From CAYOSF01 sp964406605 (GTDB taxonomy: Bacteria > Chloroflexota > Dehalococcoidia > DSTF01 > RBG-16-68-14), in contig CAYOSF010000016.1 of assembly GCA_964406605.1 (NCBI GenBank), forward strand, positions 1-64,000: a stretch of 64,000 bases of DNA. The letters run 5' to 3'. Under the pieces are notes generated by a model. It was not told the origin of the DNA, did not search any database, and saw only the letters and a list, made by a program, of their open reading frames with translations. Position numbers and translations under genes: made by a program. This document shows positions 25,363 to 34,065 of the stretch, one piece after another (the stretch's first letter is position 1; every line of letters begins with the position of its first letter).

Positions 25363-26087
25363 CTTCGCCCATCCACATTCGGGCGCAGCCAGGCGATGTG
25401 GCGCGAATCGTCCTGCTGCCGGGCGACCCGGGCCGGGCAACGCGCGCCGCCGAGCGGCTCGATGACGCCCGCTGCTACAACGAGTTCCGGGGGCTGCTGG
25501 GATACACGGGCACATACCGGGGAACGCCCGTCTCGGTGCAGACGACCGGCATGGGCGGGCCCTCCGCCGCGATCGTCGTCGAGGAGCTGGCGATGCTCGG
25601 GGCGAAGACGCTGATCCGCATCGGCACCTGCGGCGGCACCCGGCCGGACATCCACCCCACGGACCTGATCGTCGCCACGGCCGCCTGCCCGCTGGACGGC
25701 ACGAGCCGCCAGTACCTGGGCGGCGATCCCTACGCTCCGGCCGCCGCCTTCCGCGTCGTGGCCGCGCTCGTAGAAGCCTGCCGGCGGGGCGGCGTGCGCC
25801 ACCACGCGGGCCTCATCGCCACGGAGGACGCGCTGTACGCGGTGACGCCGGGCTGGGCGGAGACATGGTCCTCGCGAGGCGTGCTGGCGCAGGAGATGGA
25901 AGCGAGCGTCATCCTAACGGTGGCAGCGCTGCGCGGGCTGGAGGCGGGCTGTCTGCTCACGGTGTCGAACAGCGCCGGCCGGCACGAGCGGCTGGCCGAC
26001 GACGAGCTGCTGCCCGCCATAGACCGCATGATCGAGGTCGCGCTGGAGGCGGCGGTGGCGCTGAGCCGGGACGAGCCACAGGCCTAG
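25359..26087 (+). CDS. Nucleoside phosphorylase (PNP/uridine phosphorylase family)
   Basis: 242 residues from GTG 25359, overlapping glcF by four bases. Family motifs: VLLPGDPGRA (phosphate loop), GMGGPSAAIVVEEL, RIGTCGGTRPDIHPTDL, and AQEMEASVILTVAALRG, which contains the ribose-binding Met-Glu. It cleaves a nucleoside with phosphate to base and (deoxy)ribose 1-phosphate. Uridine or purine preference cannot be read reliably. Coupling to glycolate-oxidase genes is unusual; phosphoglycolate or deoxyribose metabolism would be a guess. Confidence 0.88.
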   Translation: MTSPIHIRAQPGDVARIVLLPGDPGRATRAAERLDDARCYNEFRGLLGYTGTYRGTPVSVQTTGMGGPSAAIVVEELAMLGAKTLIRIGTCGGTRPDIHPTDLIVATAACPLDGTSRQYLGGDPYAPAAAFRVVAALVEACRRGGVRHHAGLIATEDALYAVTPGWAETWSSRGVLAQEMEASVILTVAALRGLEAGCLLTVSNSAGRHERLADDELLPAIDRMIEVALEAAVALSRDEPQA

Positions 26088-26108
26088 GAGCGCAGGCGCT
26101 CCGCCGTC

Positions 26109-27149
26109 CTACCGGTAGATCCTGCTGAAGTGCTCCCAGACGAGGCGGGACACCGTCTGGCCGAGAGGCAGGTCGGAGAGCACCCACGGGTTATCCTGTG
26201 ACCAGAACGTCATGGCGTAGGCGTACTGCTTGCCGCCGCGCTTGAAGATCACCAGCCCGATATCGTTGTCCACGTAGTACGGCACGTAGTCGATGTAGCC
26301 GTTCTTGTGCGAGACCATCGCGGTCGGGTCCGTCACGCCGGACGGGATCAGGTGGTTGAGACCGGGCTTGACGTGGCTCATCTTCTCCAGCAGGTATCCG
26401 TTCCAGCCCGGACCGAGGAGATCGCCCCGGTACAGCTTGGTGAGAGCCCGGTTGAAGTCCAGTGGTGTGATCCGGTTCGCCTGCCACTGACCCGGCACAA
26501 GCGTGGGCGCGTCGGCGGCCGGCGGGTGGTCGAAGAGCGCCGACGTGAGGCCGAGCCGGTTTCGCAGCAGGTCGTTGATCTTCCAGAGCCCGGCGTAGGC
26601 GTCACCACCACCGGTGACGCGCAGCAGGTAGAACGCGGTGCCGGGGTCGCTGGCCCAGATGGTGCGCGCGATGAAGCTCCCGACATCGGACTCCGGATAG
26701 AGGCCGCGCTGAAGGTCCTGAACGACCGAGAGCAGCACGAAGAAGTTCATCGAGCAGCCGGGGACGCGCTCGGTATCGTCGCCGTTGACGTGGATCGTCT
26801 GGCCGTTCTGCAGGTCGGTGACCGCGACCGCAAAGCTCCCGCCGACCCGCTGGGTGTAGGCCGCTATCTCCGCCTCCAAACGCTGCCGAAGAGCCTCCAG
26901 CTCCGGCGAGACGGGCGCGAGCACCAGCGGGTCCGCGATCGGTGTCGGGGTGGGCGTCGGCGTCGACGTCTCGGTAGCAGTCGGGGAAGCGGTACGGGTC
27001 ACCGTTGCAGTCGCGGTTGGCGTCGAGCTGCCCGTGGAGCCGAGGACGCCGGGGCATGCAGATGCGATCAGGGAGATTGGAACGAGCAGCAGCAGGGCAA
27101 GGAACGGCCACGCTGGAATGCCGGACCGGCGTACGCGGCTGCCGATCAT
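26109..27149 (-). CDS. Class A beta-lactamase-fold lipoprotein without the SxxK lysine
   Basis: 346 residues. A lipoprotein signal ends at LIASAC (Cys32), followed by a Thr-Pro linker (about 40-72) and a beta-lactamase2-type domain. The aligned active-site motifs are altered: SxxK reads Ser133-Met-Asn-Phe136, the SDN loop reads SDP (167-169), and the KTG strand reads HKNGYIDYV. Loss of the catalytic Lys argues against a working beta-lactamase. It may be a binding protein or a divergent hydrolase. It is extracytoplasmic and lipid-anchored. Confidence 0.75.
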   Translation of the reverse strand: MIGSRVRRSGIPAWPFLALLLLVPISLIASACPGVLGSTGSSTPTATATVTRTASPTATETSTPTPTPTPIADPLVLAPVSPELEALRQRLEAEIAAYTQRVGGSFAVAVTDLQNGQTIHVNGDDTERVPGCSMNFFVLLSVVQDLQRGLYPESDVGSFIARTIWASDPGTAFYLLRVTGGGDAYAGLWKINDLLRNRLGLTSALFDHPPAADAPTLVPGQWQANRITPLDFNRALTKLYRGDLLGPGWNGYLLEKMSHVKPGLNHLIPSGVTDPTAMVSHKNGYIDYVPYYVDNDIGLVIFKRGGKQYAYAMTFWSQDNPWVLSDLPLGQTVSRLVWEHFSRIYR

Positions 27150-27167
27150 CCCGACGTTGCCACCGCT

Positions 27168-27671
27168 TCAGCCCAAACGCTTCTCATACCAGGCAACGTC
27201 CCAATAGCGGTCGAACTTGCGTCCGACCCCGTGCATCACGCCCGAAAGCGCGAAGTCGAACCGCTCATGCAGGGCGACGGAGGCGTCATTCGGGAGCGTG
27301 ATGGCGGCCACGGCCAGATGCAGGTCCTGACCGCGGATCGCTTCGAACAGGGTCGCGTACAGCAGACGGCCGATGCCCCGCCCCGTCGCACCCGGCGCGC
27401 AGTACACCGTCGTCTCCACCGTGGTATCATAGGCCCTCCGTGGCCGAAACCCATGGCTGGTCGCGTAGCCATAGATGTCCTCCTCCTCTTCCACCACGAG
27501 GATCCGGTGCGGGCCGGCGGCGGCGAACTGCGCGAACCAGGCGCGCCGTTCGTCCAGCGTGGCTACTTCGAGGTCGAACGTCGCCGGAGACGTGAGGACG
27601 TAGCGGTTGTAGATCTCGTTGATGCGCAGAAGATCGGCCTCCGACGCGTCGCGCACGACCACGCCGCTCAT
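27168..27671 (-). CDS. GNAT acetyltransferase, phosphinothricin-acetyltransferase-like
   Basis: 167 residues. The acetyl-CoA loop is APGATGRGIGRLLYATL (about residues 90-106). The start VRDASEADLLRINEIYNRYV and the ending WYEKRLG are typical of the PAT/MddA branch, which acetylates amino-acid analogues such as phosphinothricin, or methionine sulfone/sulfoximine. It is cytoplasmic and lies 18 bases before the lipoprotein gene on the same strand. The substrate is inferred from family only. Confidence 0.82.
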   Translation of the reverse strand: MSGVVVRDASEADLLRINEIYNRYVLTSPATFDLEVATLDERRAWFAQFAAAGPHRILVVEEEEDIYGYATSHGFRPRRAYDTTVETTVYCAPGATGRGIGRLLYATLFEAIRGQDLHLAVAAITLPNDASVALHERFDFALSGVMHGVGRKFDRYWDVAWYEKRLG

Positions 27672-27737
27672 TGCTCCCCGCGGACCTCGCTTCCCCGCAT
27701 CACCAGGGCGTGACGTCTTTCTCCGTCGTGCGCCGCA

Positions 27738-29318
27738 TCAGGAGGCAATCCCCAGGTGGGCGAGTACGCCGTCGATCTGTTCCCGCAACGATCGCGCCGT
27801 CTCCACGACCATGTGGCCGCCGACCGGCAACTCGTCCACCGGCTCCCGACGTTCCTGCTGGGCCTGATAGACCTCCCAGCGCCCGTCCGAAACGACCCGC
27901 TCGTCGCCCCGGCGTTCGCTCAGACGCTCCCAGACGAGCGCTTCGTCCGCCTCGCACTCCAGCGCCAGGAAGCGCGCGCCCGTCTCGACCGCCAGGCGCA
28001 CCGCCGCCTCGCGATGCTGCTGTCGCAGGTAGGAGGCATCGAGGATCACCGGTTTGGCCCGATCCAGCCAGGGGCGCGCCCCGTCCAGCAACGCTTGATA
28101 GGTCCGCTCCGTCACCTTCGGATCGTAGGTGCCGCTGTCGATGGGCTCGATGCGCGGCTCCGTCGGCTCGATGCCGAGCAGGCGCTTGCGGGCGACGTCG
28201 GAGGAGAGGATGACCGCGCCGAGTCGGGCCGCGAGCGCGTTCGCCAGGTAGCTCTTGCCGCTACCGGTGACTCCCACCGTGATGATGAGCGCGTGCGGCC
28301 TGCCCTGCGTGGCGTACGCGTGGGCCAGCTCGAAGTATTGCCGCGCCCCCTGCGCCGCCAGCTCCTTCTGGGCCTCATCGACCTCCGGCTGGTCGAGCTG
28401 GAAGCCGTCCACCTTGCCGCGGACGTAGGCCCGATAGCACTTGTAGAAGGGCAACACCAGCGGCAGCGTCGAATCGAGCGTTGCGCCAAGGTATCGTCCC
28501 ATCAGCTCGTCCGAGAGGTCGTGCCTGCCGCGAAACTCCAGGTCCATCGCCAGGAACGCGATGTCGGCGGCGACATCCGAGTAGCGGAACCGCTCGTTGA
28601 ACTCGATGCAGTCGAAGATGCAGACGCCGTCGTCCTCGAAACAGACGGCGTCGGCGCGCAGGTCACCGTGGCAGTCGCGGGCGCGGCCTTCGCGCACCCG
28701 TTGTTCGAACAGATCGGCATCGTCCTCGGCCGCCTCTTCGACGAACGCCTGGATCTCCTGGAACTGTCGCTGGTGGACGGTACGACCGATGAACGGCTCG
28801 GTCTGCTGGAAGTTCTCGTGCCAGTTGTCTATGGCCGTCGCCAGCCCGCCGTAGCGGTCGATCTCGTCGCTGCGCTCCGACGAGGCGTGGAACTCGGCGA
28901 TGCGCCGCGCGAGGACGGCGATGTGTTCGGGGGTGACGCCGTCGCGCTCGAGGAGTGGGGTCATCATGCCGTCATCCGGCAGGCGGCGCATCTTGACGGC
29001 ATAGTCGACAATAGTACCTGCGCCATCCACCTTCGTCTCACCGTCATCGTGAGCGACGGGCACGACGCCGAGATAGGTCCGCTCGCAGAGGCGTCGATTG
29101 AGCCGCACCTCCTCCTCACAGAAGTGCTGACGGCGCTCCAGCGTGCTGAAGTCGAGGAAACCCATGTCGACCGGCTTCTTCACCTTGTAGACGAAGTCCC
29201 CGGCGAAGAGCAGGTAGGAGATGTGCGTCTGCCCCAGGTCGATGCGGTCGACCGGGTGTGGATACGCCTCGGGCGAGAGCATCCCTTGGATGTGGGGCGG
29301 GAGCGTGGAGCGAGCCAT
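27738..29318 (-). CDS. Phosphotransferase-ATPase fusion (APH-like domain plus P-loop kinase)
   Basis: 526 residues. The N-terminal half is an aminoglycoside-phosphotransferase-like fold with Lys-rich strand YKVKKPVDMGF, catalytic-loop motif CHGDLRAD (His217) and FDCIEF. The C-terminal half is an AAA_33 kinase with Walker A GVTGSGKS (349-356). This two-domain architecture is widespread and is usually annotated as a bifunctional aminoglycoside phosphotransferase/ATP-binding protein; its true substrate is unknown. ATG 29318 matches the family start (PPHIQGMLSPEAYPH). The long open frame upstream of it is not coding. Confidence 0.85.
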   Translation of the reverse strand: MARSTLPPHIQGMLSPEAYPHPVDRIDLGQTHISYLLFAGDFVYKVKKPVDMGFLDFSTLERRQHFCEEEVRLNRRLCERTYLGVVPVAHDDGETKVDGAGTIVDYAVKMRRLPDDGMMTPLLERDGVTPEHIAVLARRIAEFHASSERSDEIDRYGGLATAIDNWHENFQQTEPFIGRTVHQRQFQEIQAFVEEAAEDDADLFEQRVREGRARDCHGDLRADAVCFEDDGVCIFDCIEFNERFRYSDVAADIAFLAMDLEFRGRHDLSDELMGRYLGATLDSTLPLVLPFYKCYRAYVRGKVDGFQLDQPEVDEAQKELAAQGARQYFELAHAYATQGRPHALIITVGVTGSGKSYLANALAARLGAVILSSDVARKRLLGIEPTEPRIEPIDSGTYDPKVTERTYQALLDGARPWLDRAKPVILDASYLRQQHREAAVRLAVETGARFLALECEADEALVWERLSERRGDERVVSDGRWEVYQAQQERREPVDELPVGGHMVVETARSLREQIDGVLAHLGIAS

Positions 29319-29326
29319 CGGGCGGA

Positions 29327-30433
29327 TCAGCCGGGCACGTCCATCGGGGTCTTGAAGCCGTAGGGCTCGTAGGCGCCCAAGCAGATCAACTCGAAGGGGC
29401 CGTAGCCGACTTTGTCGCCGACACGGTACTCGCATACGGTCTCGGTCTGGACGAACACCCGCTCGACGGCCGCCGGGTCGGTCAAGTCCCATAGGTCTCC
29501 CTCGACCACCAGCGGCCCGTGATACTGTCCAGCGCGCCAGCCGGTCGTGTAAGCGTAGCCGGCGCCGGCCATGAAGAGCAGGCGCTGGGGCTTCATCTCG
29601 ACGGTAATCTCGCTGCCGTCGGGCTCGGCGAGCGTCACCGTGCCGCCGTCGAAGACGCGGGTACCGGGCTTCATCTTGACGTCGTGGCGAAGGACGCGCA
29701 GGCGCTCCGGCTCCCGATTGGCTTCGTGCGGGAAGAGGCGAACCGCGATCTCGTGCCAGCGGCTGGCGTCGGCGTCCTCCGACACGCTGTAGACGATGGC
29801 CGAGTCCTCGAACTGGATGGGCGTCCAGTGCCAGTAGAAGCCGCGCATGCCGCCCGCGACGGGAGCGCTCGCGGGCTCTCGGTCGCCGACGGGACGGATG
29901 CCCCACGAGCGGTCCCGGGCGCCCCAGAAGGCATCCGGCGTCACGTCGTACTGCCTGTCCGCCACCGTGAGCGTGCCCGACCAGCGCCCGGACTGGGTCA
30001 ATCGATGGTAGTCCATCACCGTGCGGTTGCCCTGGCGGCGCAGGAAGTGCGGCTCCTCAAAGGGAAACGTGATCCCCTCGAAAGTGAGGTCGAAATCAAG
30101 ACCCCATTCGTTGGGCTCGCAGACGGTACGGAGCCGCTTGAGCCCTTCCAGCACCTCGACCTTGATCGGGCCGACCTCGGTGCGGGAACGGTCGTGGCCG
30201 AGCTCCCGCGAGGCGCGCACTACCCACTGCTGGTCGCCCTGCGTGGCGGTGGCGAAGGCGTCGATCACGCCGATGTTCGGGAAGACGCCCATCGCAATGA
30301 CGAGGAACACCTCCCCCTTCAGGTCGTGCATGCTGAAGTAGTAGCGGTCGTAGAAATTGCGGTCGCTGCTGCCGACGTGGTCGATGACATCGGCGATCTG
30401 GTGGATGGGGTAGTCGTCAAACGGCGTCAGCAT
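29327..30433 (-). CDS. CrtC/AttH-like lipocalin-fold protein of unknown function
   Basis: 368 residues, no signal peptide. Two beta-rich halves and the motif RDRSWGIRPVGDRE (about 170-183) resemble the hydroxyneurosporene-synthase (CrtC)/AttH fold found in many actinobacterial and Chloroflexota proteins. No carotenoid genes are in the window, so a pigment role is unsupported. It ends nine bases before the kinase-fusion start on the same strand, so the two are probably co-transcribed. Confidence 0.6.
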   Translation of the reverse strand: MLTPFDDYPIHQIADVIDHVGSSDRNFYDRYYFSMHDLKGEVFLVIAMGVFPNIGVIDAFATATQGDQQWVVRASRELGHDRSRTEVGPIKVEVLEGLKRLRTVCEPNEWGLDFDLTFEGITFPFEEPHFLRRQGNRTVMDYHRLTQSGRWSGTLTVADRQYDVTPDAFWGARDRSWGIRPVGDREPASAPVAGGMRGFYWHWTPIQFEDSAIVYSVSEDADASRWHEIAVRLFPHEANREPERLRVLRHDVKMKPGTRVFDGGTVTLAEPDGSEITVEMKPQRLLFMAGAGYAYTTGWRAGQYHGPLVVEGDLWDLTDPAAVERVFVQTETVCEYRVGDKVGYGPFELICLGAYEPYGFKTPMDVPG

Positions 30434-30568
30434 GTTCTCTTCCTGCGTATCGGCTCGCTCTTGACCATTCTAGCCCGATGGGACGCATGAGGAGAAGGAG
30501 CGGGGTGACAACGAGGGGCTGGGGCAGGGCAGGAGCCGCCGTTGCCGGCAGCAAGCGCAGAGGAGGAG

Positions 30569-30577
30569 TGCTATACT
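30569..30577 (+). promoter_or_regulatory. Extended -10 promoter TGcTATACT
   Basis: TG at 30569-30570 and TATACT at 30572-30577, 29 bases before the SDR start. There is no good -35, as expected for extended -10 promoters. Confidence 0.5.
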
Positions 30578-30606
30578 GTCGCGCCAAAGGACTGGGGGTA
30601 CGGACC

Positions 30607-31473
30607 ATGCTGGACACCGGCCTGAAGGGCAAGGTCGCGCTCGTTACTGGAGCGAACCACGGCATCGGCGCGGCGACGGCGAAGGCCCTCGCCGCCCAGG
30701 GCGCGGCCGTGTTCATCCACTACCTCCGCCTTGAGATGGAGGCATCGGGCGACGCGAGCGTGCCGGGCGAGGCGATGTACCGCACCAGACAGGCGACAAG
30801 CGCCGACGAGGTGGTCGAGGCCATCCGCGGAAACGGTGGCCGGGCGGAGGCGTGGGAGGCCGACCTGTCCGACCCCGACGTCATCCCGGAGCTGTTCGAC
30901 CGGGCCGAGGCCGCCTTCGGCCCCGTCGAGGTGCTGGTGAACAACGCGGCGCACTGGGAGGCGGACAGCTTCCTGCCGCCGGATGCGGACCCGGTGAACC
31001 CGCACATGAAGCTGTGGACCGACGCGCGTGGGGGGATCACTGCCGGGACCCACGACCGCCACTTCGCGGTGAACAGCCGCGCCGTCGCGCTCATGATGGC
31101 CGAGTTCGCCCGCCGCCACGCGCAGCGAGGCGCCAGCTGGGGCCGGATCTTCAATATCAGCACGGACGGCGCGTCCGGCTTCTCGGGCGAGGTGTCCTAC
31201 CAGGCGAGCAAGTACGCGCTGGAGTCCTACACGCGGGCGGCGGCGTGGGAGCTGGGCCAGTACGGCATCACCGTGAACATCGTCTCGCCGGGGCCGATCC
31301 AGACCGGCTACATCACGCCCGCGCTGGAGGAGCGGCTCGTGCGCGCTACTCCACTCGGACGCCTGGGCGAGCCCGAGGACGTGGCGGACGCCATCGTGCT
31401 GCTGGCATCGGAGCAGGCGCGCTGGATCACCGGCCAGCTCATCTACGTCGGCGGCGGCCACCGGATGGTGTAG
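30607..31473 (+). CDS. Short-chain dehydrogenase/reductase
   Basis: 288 residues. The NAD(P) loop is TGANHGIGAATA (about 14-25), followed by VLVNNAAHWE, the catalytic serine in FNISTDGASG, YQASKYALES (Tyr-x-x-x-Lys) and the end GQLIYVGGGHRMV. It is a classical SDR, resembling 3-oxoacyl-ACP-reductase-type enzymes, but with an extra segment after strand 2 (EMEASGDASVPGEAMYRTRQ). ATG 30607 is chosen because it gives the family start and lies downstream of the promoter. The substrate is unknown. Confidence 0.88.
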   Translation: MLDTGLKGKVALVTGANHGIGAATAKALAAQGAAVFIHYLRLEMEASGDASVPGEAMYRTRQATSADEVVEAIRGNGGRAEAWEADLSDPDVIPELFDRAEAAFGPVEVLVNNAAHWEADSFLPPDADPVNPHMKLWTDARGGITAGTHDRHFAVNSRAVALMMAEFARRHAQRGASWGRIFNISTDGASGFSGEVSYQASKYALESYTRAAAWELGQYGITVNIVSPGPIQTGYITPALEERLVRATPLGRLGEPEDVADAIVLLASEQARWITGQLIYVGGGHRMV

Positions 31474-31493
31474 CAGCGGGCTGCAGCAACGCA

Positions 31494-31559
31494 TCGTAGG
31501 TGAGGCCTCCCAGCCTCGCCAGCGGGTGGCATGCCGACCCTGGAAAGGCTCGCCTACGA
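31494..31559. repeat. Long inverted repeat between convergent genes
   Basis: Arms TCGTAGGTGAG (31494-31504) and CTCGCCTACGA (31549-31559) pair over 11 bp with one G-T pair. It sits between the convergent SDR and methyltransferase genes, so it could act as a bidirectional terminator, although no T run is present. Confidence 0.5.
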
Positions 31560-31599
31560 GGTCTACGGATTTCGTCGGCGCGACGCCGCGCAGCCGCGG

Positions 31600-32778
31600 T
31601 TACCGGGCGCCGCGGTAGGCCTTCCCGAAGCGCTCCTGGTTCCAGCGGCGGCCTTCGTCAAGCATCGCCAGGTAGTTCTTCCTGGGGATGTAGTTGGCGG
31701 CGGTGTTGCCGGTGCCGAGACAGTAGCCGGTGCCTTTGGCGCCGCAGACCTCCAAGATCTGGCGGGTTCGGATGCGCACGTCCTCCTCCGTGCCGCGAGC
31801 GAGCACATCCATGTCGACGCCGCCGAGCAAGGCGATCTTGTCGCCCCAGCGCTCGTACGCCTCCTCGACGGGCACGATCTTGTCCTCGTACGAGTGCTTG
31901 GCATCGATGCCGACGTCGTCAATGAGCTCTTCCATCAGGGCGTACATGTTCCCGCAGGAGTGGAAGACGAGCAGCTTGCCCGCCTCGTGGGTGATCTCGG
32001 AGATTCTCTTGTAGTGGGGAAGGATGTAGCGGCGGAGAACGTCGGGCGAGACGAGCGTGCCGCTGAAGTAGCCGAGGTCGTCGCTCAGGAACACCATGTC
32101 GACGTTGTCCACGGAAGCGGCCTCGGCGCAGGCCTTCGTCGCGAGCTCGCCCACCCGCTGGCAGATGGCCTCGACCAGGTCGGGCTGATCGCGCAGCGCG
32201 AATGAGAAGGGCTGCAGCCCCATCAGCCAGGTGGAGTGCTCGAAGATGCCGCCGTACAGAAACGCGGCCACCTTCATTCCGTCCGGCGCGATTGAGCCGA
32301 CGTACTCCAGGATCGCCGGGCTCAGCTCCTCGGCCTTGGGCCAGGGATATGCCTCGAAGTCCTCCCAGCTCTGGATGGGACCGCCGGCCTCGTCCTGCCA
32401 GTAGCGCTGGCCGCCCGGCCAGTTCTTGGCGCCGGCGGTGTCATCAAGCGGCATGAGGGTGCGTGGGAGGCTGAAGCCGCTCACCATGAAGATATAGTCG
32501 TAGCCCACGTCGCGGCAGAAGCGCACGTACATGTCGAGCGACTTCAGCAGGCCGGGGCCGTCTTCCTCCGGGATCTCCGTCGTCGGCTCCTCGATGTAGC
32601 GGTGCAGGTCCACCGGGAACTTCTCGCCCAGGACCTCCTCCACCATGCCGGGGTCGGCGAACAGCTCGAAGAGGGGTACGGGCCCCGGCGGCCCCTCGCG
32701 CAGGATGGTGCGCCGAAGGTTGTCGAAGTCGGGCTTGCGAGATAGCCCGGGTAGCTCGATAGAAGACTGCGGACTCAT
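31600..32778 (-). CDS. MtaA/URO-D-family zinc methyltransferase-like protein
   Basis: 392 residues of the uroporphyrinogen-decarboxylase fold. The zinc-thiolate motif of cobalamin-dependent methyltransferases (MtaA/MtbA type) is visible: His273-Ser-Cys275 in VFHSCGN and Cys353 in GYCLGTGN. The 78-residue spacing is close to the 77 in Methanosarcina MtaA. True HemE lacks this site. It would move a methyl group from a corrinoid protein to a thiol or similar acceptor. ATG 32778 is preceded by GGGAGG. No corrinoid protein gene is adjacent; an MtaB homologue is 17 kb away. Confidence 0.78.
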   Translation of the reverse strand: MSPQSSIELPGLSRKPDFDNLRRTILREGPPGPVPLFELFADPGMVEEVLGEKFPVDLHRYIEEPTTEIPEEDGPGLLKSLDMYVRFCRDVGYDYIFMVSGFSLPRTLMPLDDTAGAKNWPGGQRYWQDEAGGPIQSWEDFEAYPWPKAEELSPAILEYVGSIAPDGMKVAAFLYGGIFEHSTWLMGLQPFSFALRDQPDLVEAICQRVGELATKACAEAASVDNVDMVFLSDDLGYFSGTLVSPDVLRRYILPHYKRISEITHEAGKLLVFHSCGNMYALMEELIDDVGIDAKHSYEDKIVPVEEAYERWGDKIALLGGVDMDVLARGTEEDVRIRTRQILEVCGAKGTGYCLGTGNTAANYIPRKNYLAMLDEGRRWNQERFGKAYRGAR

Positions 32779-33209
32779 GTCATCCTCCCGATTCGTGACT
32801 AGCGAGGGCATCTCGACCCTCCAGGCCATTGTAGCCGCACGTGGGGCCGGCGCAACCGCAGGGCTGGCGCCACCGGACGGTGTAGCTCGGTGGGGCAGCG
32901 CCTCGCGCAATCTGTAGCCGGGCCTGTGAAAGCCCACCCACCGAGCTTGTCAGGCCGTCCCGCCAGCCTACCGAAAGTGCCCTCGCATTCGGCCACGTCG
33001 CACGCCCTTCCGCGGAAGGGCGGCTCGCGGCCTCAGATACTCGATTCGGGGGGACACCCCCCGAGCCCCCCGTCAAGGGGTTCCACCCCCTGCACCCTGG
33101 GCGCCGTGCCCGTCGCAACACGGTGTCGGGCAGCCCAGTCCATCACCGCAAGAGGCACGCGGCAGGTGGGATCGGGTAAGCTATGTCCTGCACACGAAAG
33201 GAGCCTTCC
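32779..33209. other. Intergenic region between divergent genes, with REP-like hairpin
   Basis: 431 bases without a credible gene. The only clear element is the GC-rich hairpin block near 33046-33100. Overlapping short frames here are GC artefacts. Confidence 0.5.
33046..33064. repeat. Perfect GC hairpin, REP-like
   Basis: TCGGGGGG (33046-33053), loop ACA, CCCCCCGA (33057-33064): 8-bp perfect stem. A second run GGGG...CCCC follows (about 33077-33090). It lies between divergent genes, so it is not a terminator. It resembles dispersed palindromic elements. Confidence 0.6.
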
Positions 33210-34055
33210 ATGACCAGCGCAGCCGAGCCACGAGAGCACACCATCGAGGCGCGGGGCCTCAGCTTCCACTACGTCGAGTGGGGCGAGGCGGACGCGCCGC
33301 CCATCGTGACGATGCACGGCCTGAGCAGCACCTGCCGCATCTGGGACACGTTCGCGCGGGCGTTCCAGGACCGATACCGCATCATCGCGCTCGACCAGCG
33401 CGGGCACGGCCAGACCTCGTGGCCACAGGAGCCGGACTACGGCACCGACGATTTCGCGGGCGATCTGGAGGCGCTGATCGAGGCCTGGGGGCTGAACCCC
33501 GCCGTCCTCATCGGGCTCTCGATGGGCGGGATGAATGCCATCGCCTACGCCGCGCGACACCCGGACCGGGTCACGCACGTCATCCCCGTCGACATCCCGC
33601 CTTCGCTGCAGCGCGACCCGAACTCGCCCCAGCAGCAGTTCAGCAAGCGAGTCGCCGAGCAGGGCCACCCGACGTTCGAGGACCACGACGCGGCGCTCAA
33701 GTGGGCGCGGACGACGAACCAGACGACGCCGGACGCGGCGCTTAGGCACCGGCTGAGCCACCTGCTCAAGCAGCTCGACGACGGCAAATGGACGTTCCGC
33801 CACGATCCCCGCGTCGGATTCCACTGGAGCCCGACCGACCTCTGGGACGAGCTGCCCAAGATCCAGGCGCCTGTGCTCATCGTGCGGGGCGGGAAGTCCA
33901 TGGTGCTGGCCGGGAAGACGGCGGACAAGATGCGGGACGCCTTCCCCAACGCCGAGCTGTTCACCTCCGGGGAGTCCGGCCACACCGTGCCGGAGGACAC
34001 GCCGGACCTCTTCATCCAGGCGGTGGGGGAGTTCCTGAAGCGGAATCCGGGCTAG
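33210..34055 (+). CDS. Alpha/beta hydrolase
   Basis: 281 residues. The oxyanion region is TMHGLSSTCRIW, the nucleophile is Ser104 in IGLSMGGMN, and the C-terminal histidine is in SGESGHTVPED. The domain covers the whole protein and no signal peptide is present. ATG 33210 has AAGGAG six bases upstream. The substrate cannot be predicted; esterase, lactonase or C-C hydrolase are all possible. Confidence 0.88.
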   Translation: MTSAAEPREHTIEARGLSFHYVEWGEADAPPIVTMHGLSSTCRIWDTFARAFQDRYRIIALDQRGHGQTSWPQEPDYGTDDFAGDLEALIEAWGLNPAVLIGLSMGGMNAIAYAARHPDRVTHVIPVDIPPSLQRDPNSPQQQFSKRVAEQGHPTFEDHDAALKWARTTNQTTPDAALRHRLSHLLKQLDDGKWTFRHDPRVGFHWSPTDLWDELPKIQAPVLIVRGGKSMVLAGKTADKMRDAFPNAELFTSGESGHTVPEDTPDLFIQAVGEFLKRNPG

Positions 34056-34065
34056 CGCGCCTCCA

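Noticed and set aside
31600..32778. Uroporphyrinogen decarboxylase HemE
   Set aside because: The zinc HxC...C site of methyltransferases is present and no heme genes are nearby.
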